This document shows, piece by piece, positions 5,601-13,182 of a stretch of 15,909 bases of DNA (its first letter is position 1; every line of letters begins with the position of its first letter). A program made the translations under genes and the position numbers. A model generated the notes under the pieces. That model did not search any database and had not been told where the DNA came from. It worked only from the letters and a program-made list of their open reading frames with translations. Source of the stretch: CAZCTC01 sp964501335 (GTDB lineage: Bacteria > Chloroflexota > Anaerolineae > B4-G1 > SLSP01); the NCBI GenBank assembly GCA_964501335.1, contig CAZCTC010000117.1:1-15909 (forward strand), written 5' to 3'.

Positions 5601-7805
5601 CTAATTGCGCCGGTTATCGTTCGGCGCCTGGGGCAACGTAAAACTGAAGGTACTCCCTTCGCCGGGGCGGCCGGAGCTTTCCACCCGGGCATCTCCGCCC
5701 AGCCTTTCCACAATGCGCCGTACAATGGATAACCCCAATCCATGTCCTTCCGCGCGGATCTGATTCAACCGGACAAAGGGCGTGAAAAGCCGCGACTGCT
5801 GCTCTGGCGTCAATCCCGGGCCGTTGTCGTGGACCCAGAATCGTACCTTGCCGTCCGGTTGGGTCTCGGCGCCGATATCGATTTTGGGCGGCTTCCCGCC
5901 GTATTTCAGCGCATTGCTCAGATAATTGACCCAGATCTCTTCGACCCAGGGCCCGTGGCCCAATGCATCCGGCCAGTCGTCCGGCAGATTGATCTCCATT
6001 TGCGAGTCTTCCAGCAGGTAGTTGATCCGCTGGCTGGCGTCATCGAAAATTCGGGCCATATCCAGACGCGTCAATTGCAGATGGGTGATTTTGCGGATGC
6101 CGGCCAGCAACATCAGTTCTTCGATGATGCTTTTCATCTTGAAGCCGCTCTGGCGGACGATCTGGAGATATTTTTGAGACTCGGCTTGTGGGAGCGGTTT
6201 ATCGCTGTAGAGGATCAACTCGGCGAAGCCGATGACCCGGGCCAGTGGATTTTTCAAATCGTGAGCGACCATGTGGGAGAAGGCATCCAGTTCTTCATTG
6301 CGGGCCTGGAGTTCCGCCGTGTAGTGGCGCAGTTTTTCTTCGCTCTCTTTGCGTGCCGTGATATCGATCATAATACCGCGACGGAATGCAGTGGACTCTC
6401 CGTTCTCAGTGGTGGTAATTTTTACCGCTTCGTCGCGGATCCAGCGGATTTCTCCATTGCGGGTCAGCAGCCGATATTCCCGGATGACCGGAGCTGTCGG
6501 GGTTCCTTCATTATCATAGTTTTCGGTCAGGAAGGGGGCGCGATCGTCCGGATGGATCTGATTGAACCAGAGGTCAGGATGGGCGATCCATTCGGCGGGG
6601 GCATAACCGGTAAGGGCCTCGATCTGCGGACTGATGTAGTTCAATTGCTGGGAGGGAGGGGCCGCTTTTATGTAGATGACGGCCGGGATTTGCTCGACCA
6701 GCGAGCGATAGCGGTTTTCGCTGACCTGTAAAGTGGCGGCGGTACGGAGTTGTTCGGCCTGGGATTGGCTCAGACGCTCCAGCAGATCGTTGATGGCCTG
6801 GCCTAAATTGGAGAGTTCATCCTGGCCCCGGGTTGGCACGCGGTGGGTCAGAATATTGCTGGAGCTGATGGCGGCGACGGCGTTGTTGAGATTGCTTAGC
6901 CGCTCCAGGACCAGCCGTTTCAAGAGGAACCATATAATAATGAGGAAGATCAGGCCTAGAGCGAAGGTGAGCGTGATTTGATAGGCGGCATTGCTCAATC
7001 CCTGCCGGTAAATCGGACGATCGGTATCCACCCTCAGGAGCAGGGCCGGGCGATTTTCCAGATTGTAGATCAACTGGTAGCCGGCTACCCGGTTGGCACT
7101 AAGGACCCGGGTGGGGGTGGTGATTTGGGCGGATATTTCGGTCAATGCCGTGGAAAAATCGGCCGGCAGGGCGGGATCGTCGATAGGTTTTGCTTCCAGG
7201 GAAAGCCCGGTGATTTCGCCCAGATGTTGCAATCGGTCTGGATTCAGAAAGCGGCCCATCAACAGTTGACCGTGAAATTCGCCGTTGCCCAGGCTGGGGC
7301 CGATGGATTGAGCGGAAAGTAACAGCGTTCCCTCTGGAAGTACCAGGATTCCGGTTTTACCTTCTTCGGGCAGCGTTTTTGCCAGGGGCCCGTTGTCTGT
7401 GAAGAGGGCCGGCAGGTTGGTTGGTGCGGGGATCCGGGTTCCGGTTTCCGGGTCGTAGCCCTGGGCATAGAGGATTTGATGGTGGCGGTCCACGATTACA
7501 ATCAGGTCGATTGTGATATTGAAGAGGGCCGGGTCGGAATAATTGATCGCCAGATAGTCCGGGTTGTGGTTTTCTTCAAACTGGTAGGTGTCGTCCCATC
7601 GGGCATAATCTCGCGCTGTGGTACGCAAACTTTCCAGCTCTTCGTCCAAAGCCTGTTTCGCTCGTTGGACATTTTCCTGGATTTCCTGTTGTTCGATCCA
7701 TTCAAATCCTCGTAGTAGAATGGCAGAGGCTGTGATTTGCATGGCGAGGATCAATCCGATAACAGTCAGACCGATAAGGACCAGCGTTTTTCGGTGCAAT
7801 GTCAT
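5601..7805 (-). CDS. Membrane sensor histidine kinase, CHASE4-HAMP-PAS
   Basis: 734 residues. A first membrane helix (about 8-31) and a second (277-296) flank an extracytoplasmic domain whose RDYARWDDTYQF (65-76) is a hallmark of CHASE4 sensors. Then come HAMP (297-346), a PAS domain (about 361-485, SENRYRSLVEQIPAVIYIK, closing on DITARKESEE) and a kinase core. The H-box is AFSHMVAHDLKNPLA with phosphoacceptor His515. The ATP-binding domain shows N-box NYLSNALKYG (Asn627, Asn631), G1 HDNGPGL (Asp660) and G2 GHGLGLS (687-693). It should autophosphorylate on His515 in response to an external signal; the ligand is unknown. AGGA lies about 9 nt before the ATG. Its kinase core is closest within the window to that of the REC-headed kinase at 12070. 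It is transcribed away from the three-kinase operon. Confidence 0.93.
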   Translation of the reverse strand: MTLHRKTLVLIGLTVIGLILAMQITASAILLRGFEWIEQQEIQENVQRAKQALDEELESLRTTARDYARWDDTYQFEENHNPDYLAINYSDPALFNITIDLIVIVDRHHQILYAQGYDPETGTRIPAPTNLPALFTDNGPLAKTLPEEGKTGILVLPEGTLLLSAQSIGPSLGNGEFHGQLLMGRFLNPDRLQHLGEITGLSLEAKPIDDPALPADFSTALTEISAQITTPTRVLSANRVAGYQLIYNLENRPALLLRVDTDRPIYRQGLSNAAYQITLTFALGLIFLIIIWFLLKRLVLERLSNLNNAVAAISSSNILTHRVPTRGQDELSNLGQAINDLLERLSQSQAEQLRTAATLQVSENRYRSLVEQIPAVIYIKAAPPSQQLNYISPQIEALTGYAPAEWIAHPDLWFNQIHPDDRAPFLTENYDNEGTPTAPVIREYRLLTRNGEIRWIRDEAVKITTTENGESTAFRRGIMIDITARKESEEKLRHYTAELQARNEELDAFSHMVAHDLKNPLARVIGFAELILYSDKPLPQAESQKYLQIVRQSGFKMKSIIEELMLLAGIRKITHLQLTRLDMARIFDDASQRINYLLEDSQMEINLPDDWPDALGHGPWVEEIWVNYLSNALKYGGKPPKIDIGAETQPDGKVRFWVHDNGPGLTPEQQSRLFTPFVRLNQIRAEGHGLGLSIVRRIVERLGGDARVESSGRPGEGSTFSFTLPQAPNDNRRN

Positions 7806-7914
7806 TTTCTGTTATCCTGGCTTTGTTTTTCTTGCAATTATCTTTTATATTGATGGGACTTTTACGTTGATTTTTTCTGTATAATATGTTCCATCATAAC
7901 ACAAAGAAGAAAGT

Positions 7915-7960
7915 TGTCTATTTAACCTGGAAGTAGACTGTCGCAGGTAGATAGTAGACA
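7915..7960. promoter_or_regulatory. Nested dyad, possible operator
   Basis: An outer inverted repeat TGTCTA (7915-7920) / TAGACA (7955-7960) encloses an inner one, ACCTG (7925-7929) / CAGGT (7944-7948). A further TAGACT half-site begins at 7934, so AGTAGAC recurs at 7932 and 7953, 21 bp or about two helical turns apart. The start of the minus-strand kinase is about 110 bp away. Confidence 0.35.
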
Positions 7961-8112
7961 GAACAATCTCGGACCCGTGCAGTAAGTTCAGAAAGGCGAG
8001 AGAAAAAAGCCTGTGTGTTGGCGCGCATTCTGACTCACGGTTCGGGCAAATTCAGGGCAGTTTTTTAAATCGAGCAACTTTGGAGTGCCGTCTTTGAAAA
8101 CCACTGAGTTGC

Positions 8113-8130
8113 TTTTGCGGTACTGCAAAA
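8113..8130. promoter_or_regulatory. TTTTGC-N6-GCAAAA dyad
   Basis: Perfect 6 bp arms flank GGTACT, 45 bp upstream of the candidate -10 at 8175. It could be an operator half-site pair for the kinase operon; no factor is identified. Confidence 0.3.
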
Positions 8131-8174
8131 AAACCTTTCTCACCGGTAGTTTTTTCTTCGTAATGAACTTGCTG

Positions 8175-8180
8175 TATAAT
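8175..8180 (+). promoter_or_regulatory. Candidate -10 box for the kinase operon
   Basis: A perfect TATAAT preceded by TG. No consensus -35 lies 16-18 bp upstream, so an activator may be needed. The predicted start near 8187 gives a leader of about 57 nt to ATG 8244 and would exclude the upstream in-frame ATG at 8085. Confidence 0.35.
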
Positions 8181-8230
8181 GCAGGCTATTCGTCTAAGCC
8201 CCTTTGGGAGAGTTCCTGCTTCTATTGTAT

Positions 8231-8237
8231 AAGGAGG
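8231..8237 (+). promoter_or_regulatory. Ribosome binding site fixing the first hybrid kinase start
   Basis: AAGGAGG lies 6 nt before ATG 8244. It decides against the in-frame ATG at 8085, which would add 53 residues of Cys- and aromatic-rich sequence. Confidence 0.75.
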
Positions 8238-8243
8238 CATGCC

Positions 8244-11200
8244 ATGGATGAGGACAAGATTTGTGTATTATCGCCGGTTTCCGGCGAAGTTTGCCGCCCC
8301 AAAAATCCCTTGCAATTATGGCGGGATCGAACGATTAAGCTCCTTTTTATCGGCGGTGGAGTTGTAGCTCTGTTGAAGCTGTGCGTGGCCTTAATCAGTG
8401 TATTCACGGGGGCCGCCGATTGGCAGGGATTTGCCGACGCCTTCCTGATTGCGCCCGTTTTTATTCTCCTGGCGTTGTTGAAAAAAATCGATCTGCAGAA
8501 GCGCAGTGTGGTGGCTATGGCTGTGCTTTATCTGGCTGCGATTGCCATGTTTGTGGGACGGGGGCTGGAAGGATCGGGGCAGGTGATGCTGGTGGCTTTG
8601 CCGGTTCTGGCTTTGATCCTGGGGGGGCCGCGGGCCGGAAAGATCGCCACGGCTGTCAGTGTGGTGTTGATGATCCTGCTGGCCGGATTCCACCAGCTGG
8701 ATGCGTTTGTGATGGTAAGCGCCTCCGGCAATGCTCCTAACGGTAATTTCCCTTCTGTGATTTTGCCTCTGCGGGTGGAATTGCTCGATTCGAGCTGGAT
8801 TTCGGCTTTGTTGAATATGATGTTTATTTTGGGGATGGTGGGTGTACTGCTGGTCCGTTTTGATGGATTGCAGCGAAAGTCCCTTGAGTCGGTGGAAAAA
8901 GTTTCCCAGGAACTGGCCGATGCCAATCAACAACTGGAACGTCGGGTGACGGAGCGGACGCGGGAACTGGCGACGTTGAATAAGCTGGCCGATGTGACCA
9001 GCCGTTCTCTGGATCTGGAAACGGTGTTGAGTGCGGCTTTGGATGAGGCCATTTCTTTGCTGGATATGGATGGCGGGGCTATTTTGTTCTACGATCCGGA
9101 AGCCGGGCAGTTGGGGATGCAGGTGCAGCGCCGACTGAATGAAGATTTGCTGCGTATTTTGGAACATATCGAAGCCAATCCGGAGTGCCCGGTGTGGGCC
9201 GGGACGGAGGGCCGTCTGACATTGTGGTCGGCCGGTCCGGATGAAGAGAGCGGCTGGAACGGGGTGGCGGGATTGCGCAATCTGGCGACGGTGCCCTTGC
9301 TGGCTCATGGTCAGTCGTTGGGCGTGATGGTGCTGGCCACCTATCGTTCGCGGACCTTTCCTCCTCGCGAGCTGGACCTGCTTTCTGCCGTGGGGCAGCA
9401 GATCGGCGTGGCCGTGGAGAATGCCCGTCTCTTCTCTTCCGTGCAGCTGGCGCTGGAGCGCAGCGAAGAGGCCGAACGGGCGGCCCGCGAAAGCGAAGCC
9501 CGTTACCGGTCGATTTCCGAGTTGACTTCTGATTATGTCTATAAGTTGAGCCGTGGCCCGAAGGGCGAGTTGCGGTTGATTTGGACGACGGATGCTTTTA
9601 CCCGGTTTACCGGTTATACCGTGGAGGATTTGGAAGCGGCGGGCGGTTGGGGGACGCTGGTTTATCCGGACGATATGGCGCTCTATCAGGAATGTTACAG
9701 CAAAGTGTTCGATACCGGCCATTCGGCGTCCGGGGAATATCGGATTCGGACCAAAAACGGCGAGATCCGCTGGCAACGCGACTTCTGGAAGCCGGTATGG
9801 GATGAAAAGCAGGAGCAGGTGATTCGCATCGTGGGCGCTTCTCAGGATGTCACGGCTGAGAAGTTGCTCGAAGAGCAGTGTGAAGCTTCCGAATTGAAGT
9901 ATCGCGATCTTTTCAATCGCCTGCCCATTGGGATTTTCCGTACCCAACCCGACGGCTATATAGTGGAATCCAATCCGGCGTTGCTGGAGCTTTTGGGTTA
10001 CGAATCGGTGGAAGAGGCCAATGCTGTCGGTTTGACCAATCTTTATGCCGATGCCGCCGATCGCAAGCGGCTGCTGGAATTGCTCAGAGAGGGGCCGGTG
10101 GAAGATTTCGAGACCCATTTCCGGCGGGCCGATGGGGAACTGCTGGTCGTTTCGATCCGGGCCAAGATTTCCACCGAGGGGCCGGAAGATAATCTCTATG
10201 TCGAGGGGACGCTGGTCGATATTACGGCACGCCGGCGGATGGAAGAGGCGCTGCGCGAGAACGAAGAGCGGTTGAAGGTGGCCATGGAAGCGGCCGGGCT
10301 GGCGCTCTGGGATCAGGATCTGGTGACCGGGCGGACCATCGTTGCGCATGATCATATGGAGGGTGGCTGGGGCTATGAACCTGAAGATACTGCTCATGAC
10401 GATTGGTCATTGATGGTGCTGCCGGAAGATCGGGCGGCGGTTCAGGATGCCATGCTCCGGCATATGCAGGGCGAGACGCCTTATTATGAAGCGGAATTCC
10501 GGATGGCCCAGCCGGGTGCTATCGGGGGATTGTGGGCCCGGCAGCGGGGGCAGGTCGTTTCGCGCGACGCTGCTGGCCGACCGCTGCGGATTACCGGAAT
10601 CCATGAAGATATTACCGATCGCAAAAAGGCCGAAGAGGAGTTGCGGTTGGCCAAAGAGGCGGCCGAGGCGGCCAATCGGGCCAAGAGCGTCTTCCTCGCC
10701 AATATGAGCCATGAACTGCGCACGCCGTTGAATGCCATTCTGGGTTTCTCGGAATTGATGACCCGGGATGCCGGGTTGAAACCCGAACAGCAGGAAAATC
10801 TGGAGACGATCAACCGCAGCGGTCGCCATTTGCTGACCCTGATCAACGATGTGTTGGAGATGTCGAAGATCGAGGCCGGTCGTACGACCCTGGTCGCGCA
10901 GAGTTTCGACCTGCATCAGATGCTGGATGATCTTGAAGTGATGTTCCGAATGCGGGCGGAGAGCAAGGGGTTGCAGCTGCTGTTGGAGCGGGCGCCCGAT
11001 GTCCCGCAGTTTGTACAGACCGATGAGAGCAAGTTGCGTCAGGTGCTCGTCAATCTCATCGGCAATGCGGTCAAATTTACCCGCGAGGGGGGGGTGACCC
11101 TGCGGATTGGGGCGGGGCAGGATGGTCGACGGCTTTGTTTCGAGGTGGAGGATACCGGTCCCGGCATTGCTGCGAGCGAACTGGAATCGATCTTCAATCC

Positions 11201-12068
11201 CTTTGTCCAGGCTGCCGATGGACAGAAATCTCAGGAGGGGACCGGGTTGGGTTTGCCTATCAGTCGGGAATTTGTTCATCTGCTGGGTGGCGATATCAGT
11301 GTCCAGAGCGATCTGGGGCAGGGGAGCATTTTCAAATTCTTTGTGCAGGTCGAACCGGCAGAGGCGGCGGATGTGACGACGGTACAGCCGCGGCGTCGGG
11401 TGGTGGGTGTGGAGCCGGGGCAGCCCGTCTATCGTCTGCTGGTGGTGGAGGATCGGGAAGCCAATCGCCGGCTGCTGGTCAAGTTGCTTCAGCCGTTGGG
11501 GTTTGAGCTGCTGGAAGCGGTCAACGGTAAGGAAGCGCTGGAAGTCTGGCAGCGCTGGCAGCCGCATCTGATCTGGATGGATATGCGGATGCCGGTGATG
11601 GATGGGCATGAGGCTACCCGCCGGATCAAAGCGACGACGCAGGGACAGGCGACGGTGGTGATTGCCTTGACGGCCAGTGCTTTTGAAGAGGATCGGCGGG
11701 TGATCCTTTCAGAGGGCTGTGACGACTTTGTCCGCAAGCCGTTCCAGGAAGCTGAGATCTTCGATCGGTTGGAACGTCATCTGGGGATTCGCTTTATCTA
11801 TGCCGACGATCCTGATGTACCGGTTCAGGCTCCTGCACCGGATAAATGGGACGAACTGACACCGGAGGCGCTGGCCGTTCTGCCTTCTTCCGAACGGGCG
11901 GCCCTTTATCAAGCCGCGAGTCAGGCCGACGGCGATCTTTTCCTGACTTTGCTGGAACCTTATCGGGATCAGGAGACCGGTCTGGTGGGCGATTTGACGC
12001 AACTGGTACATGATTTCCGCTTCGACCTCTTAATGACATTGACGCAGCCACAGCCGGTAGGAGGATAA
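8244..12068 (+). CDS. Hybrid sensor histidine kinase, 6TM-GAF-PAS3-HisKA-HATPase-REC-tail
   Basis: 1274 residues. About six membrane helices (31-55, 63-80, 88-106, 114-128, 131-149, 185-205) lead into a coiled coil (212-245). A GAF domain (about 246-396, ending GQQIGVAVENARLF) and three PAS domains follow (about 418-540, 548-665, 670-796, each closing on a DVTAEK/DITARR/DITDRK-type motif). The H-box NMSHELRTPLNAILGF carries phosphoacceptor His823. The ATP-binding domain has NLIGNAVKF (Asn937, Asn941), EDTGPGI (Asp970) and GTGLGLPIS. The receiver domain (about 1063-1182) has acidic pocket Glu1069/Asp1070, phosphoacceptor Asp1113 (WMDMRMPVMDG) and Lys1165. A tail of about 90 residues (1183-1274) follows, also found in the second hybrid kinase. 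It is the first gene of the operon, and the next begins 1 nt after its stop. Confidence 0.92.
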   Translation: MDEDKICVLSPVSGEVCRPKNPLQLWRDRTIKLLFIGGGVVALLKLCVALISVFTGAADWQGFADAFLIAPVFILLALLKKIDLQKRSVVAMAVLYLAAIAMFVGRGLEGSGQVMLVALPVLALILGGPRAGKIATAVSVVLMILLAGFHQLDAFVMVSASGNAPNGNFPSVILPLRVELLDSSWISALLNMMFILGMVGVLLVRFDGLQRKSLESVEKVSQELADANQQLERRVTERTRELATLNKLADVTSRSLDLETVLSAALDEAISLLDMDGGAILFYDPEAGQLGMQVQRRLNEDLLRILEHIEANPECPVWAGTEGRLTLWSAGPDEESGWNGVAGLRNLATVPLLAHGQSLGVMVLATYRSRTFPPRELDLLSAVGQQIGVAVENARLFSSVQLALERSEEAERAARESEARYRSISELTSDYVYKLSRGPKGELRLIWTTDAFTRFTGYTVEDLEAAGGWGTLVYPDDMALYQECYSKVFDTGHSASGEYRIRTKNGEIRWQRDFWKPVWDEKQEQVIRIVGASQDVTAEKLLEEQCEASELKYRDLFNRLPIGIFRTQPDGYIVESNPALLELLGYESVEEANAVGLTNLYADAADRKRLLELLREGPVEDFETHFRRADGELLVVSIRAKISTEGPEDNLYVEGTLVDITARRRMEEALRENEERLKVAMEAAGLALWDQDLVTGRTIVAHDHMEGGWGYEPEDTAHDDWSLMVLPEDRAAVQDAMLRHMQGETPYYEAEFRMAQPGAIGGLWARQRGQVVSRDAAGRPLRITGIHEDITDRKKAEEELRLAKEAAEAANRAKSVFLANMSHELRTPLNAILGFSELMTRDAGLKPEQQENLETINRSGRHLLTLINDVLEMSKIEAGRTTLVAQSFDLHQMLDDLEVMFRMRAESKGLQLLLERAPDVPQFVQTDESKLRQVLVNLIGNAVKFTREGGVTLRIGAGQDGRRLCFEVEDTGPGIAASELESIFNPFVQAADGQKSQEGTGLGLPISREFVHLLGGDISVQSDLGQGSIFKFFVQVEPAEAADVTTVQPRRRVVGVEPGQPVYRLLVVEDREANRRLLVKLLQPLGFELLEAVNGKEALEVWQRWQPHLIWMDMRMPVMDGHEATRRIKATTQGQATVVIALTASAFEEDRRVILSEGCDDFVRKPFQEAEIFDRLERHLGIRFIYADDPDVPVQAPAPDKWDELTPEALAVLPSSERAALYQAASQADGDLFLTLLEPYRDQETGLVGDLTQLVHDFRFDLLMTLTQPQPVGG

Positions 12069-12069
12069 T

Positions 12070-13182
12070 ATGGGAACTGTGACGGGAAATTTACTGGTCG
12101 TTGACGACACGCCTGCCAATTTGCGTTTGCTTTCGGGGATGTTGAGCGAGCAGGGTTATAAAGTGCGTTCGGTGATCAGCGGGGCCATGGCGTTGACCGC
12201 AGCTCAGGCGGCGCCGCCGGATCTGATTCTGTTGGATATCAATATGCCGGAGATCAACGGCTACGAAGTCTGTCAGCGTTTAAAGGCCGATCCCAAGACG
12301 GCCGATATTCCGGTAATTTTTATCAGTGCGTTGGGTGAAACGGATGATAAAGTGCGGGCTTTTGCGGCCGGGGGGGTGGATTATATCACCAAGCCCTTTC
12401 ATCTGGCCGAGGTGCTGGCCCGCGTTCAGAGTCATATTGCGCTGCGGACCATGCAGAAGCAGTTACAGCAAGCGAATGTGACTCTGGAGCGGCAGGTGCA
12501 GGAGTTGGATGCTTTTGCTCATACGGTGGCTCACGATCTGAAGAATCCGTTGACTGCGTTGATTGGTTTTAGCGATTTGTTGGAAAAACGTGGGGAACGG
12601 ATGACGGAGGAGCGGCGAAGGGAGACGGTGCAGATGCTGGCGCAGAATGCCCGGAAGATGAGCAATATTGTCGATGAGTTGTTGTTGTTGGCAAGCGTTA
12701 GAGGGATGGATGGGGTGATGCTGGAACCGTTAGAGATGGGGGGAGTGATCCGCGAGGCGCAAAGCCGGCTGGTCTATTTGATTGAGGAAAAGGGCGCGGA
12801 GATCGTTTTGCCGGAGAGCTGGCCGGAAGCCTGGGGCTATGCGCCCTGGGTGGAGGAAGTCTGGGTCAATTATCTCAGCAATGCGGTCAAGTATGGCGGT
12901 TTGCCGCCCCGGGTGGAGTTGGGGGCGACGGATTGGGGCGGGCAGTGGGTGCAGTTCTGGGTCCGCGACAACGGCAGCGGGATCACGGCGGAGGATCAGG
13001 CCCGGCTTTTTACTCCTTTTGAACGGCTGCATCAGGTGCGGGCGCAGGGGCACGGGCTGGGGCTTTCGATTGTCCATCGCATCGTGGAGCGGTTGGGTGG
13101 TCAGGTCGGCGTGGAGAGTTGTGTGGGGGGGGGCAGTCAGTTCAGTTTTACCCTGCCGACGGGAAGGGTTGGAGAAGAATGA
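12070..13182 (+). CDS. Response-regulator-headed histidine kinase (REC-HisKA-HATPase)
   Basis: 370 residues, soluble. The N-terminal receiver (6-125) has LLVVDDTPAN (Asp12, Asp13), phosphoacceptor Asp56 (LLDINMPEINGYE) and Lys108 (YITKPF). A coiled coil (about 126-148) leads to the H-box AFAHTVAHDLKNPLTALIGF with His155. The ATP-binding domain shows NYLSNAVKYG (Asn267, Asn271), RDNGSGI (Asp300) and GHGLGLS (327-333). AGGAGG (12059-12064), inside the end of the preceding gene, is 5 nt before the ATG, implying translational coupling. Its kinase half is paralogous to the end of the CHASE4 kinase (shared WVEEVWVNYLSNA-type motif, and KYGG.PP). A receiver in front of a kinase suggests that it takes phosphate from one of the neighbouring hybrid kinases and passes on a signal; this is inference. 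Confidence 0.92.
   Translation: MGTVTGNLLVVDDTPANLRLLSGMLSEQGYKVRSVISGAMALTAAQAAPPDLILLDINMPEINGYEVCQRLKADPKTADIPVIFISALGETDDKVRAFAAGGVDYITKPFHLAEVLARVQSHIALRTMQKQLQQANVTLERQVQELDAFAHTVAHDLKNPLTALIGFSDLLEKRGERMTEERRRETVQMLAQNARKMSNIVDELLLLASVRGMDGVMLEPLEMGGVIREAQSRLVYLIEEKGAEIVLPESWPEAWGYAPWVEEVWVNYLSNAVKYGGLPPRVELGATDWGGQWVQFWVRDNGSGITAEDQARLFTPFERLHQVRAQGHGLGLSIVHRIVERLGGQVGVESCVGGGSQFSFTLPTGRVGEE

Larger units (their letters stand above)
7806..8243. other. Divergent regulatory region between kinase genes
   Basis: This 438 bp region separates two divergently transcribed kinase genes and is AT-rich compared with the flanking genes. It holds a nested dyad (7915-7960), a TATAAT at 7880-7885 without a matching -35, a dyad TTTTGC-N6-GCAAAA (8113-8130) and a second TATAAT (8175-8180). 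The plus frame is open from 8085, but I take 8085-8243 as leader because the strong ribosome binding site sits at 8231. I see no small gene. Confidence 0.6.

Noticed and set aside
8085..8243. N-terminal extension of the first hybrid kinase to the ATG at 8085
   Set aside because: AAGGAGG sits just before ATG 8244, a TATAAT lies at 8175, and the extension is low-complexity sequence with no membrane or domain pattern.
8391..10397. Minus-strand open frame of 668 codons opposite the first hybrid kinase
   Set aside because: Its composition (His, Gln, Pro, Arg-rich) is typical of the complement of GC-rich coding DNA, and the plus strand shows unbroken GAF and PAS domains. The same applies to the long minus frames at 10407-11609, 14226-15404 and 1765-2955.
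12059..13182. REC-headed protein as a conventional response regulator
   Set aside because: There is no DNA-binding or enzymatic output other than a complete histidine kinase core with all catalytic boxes.
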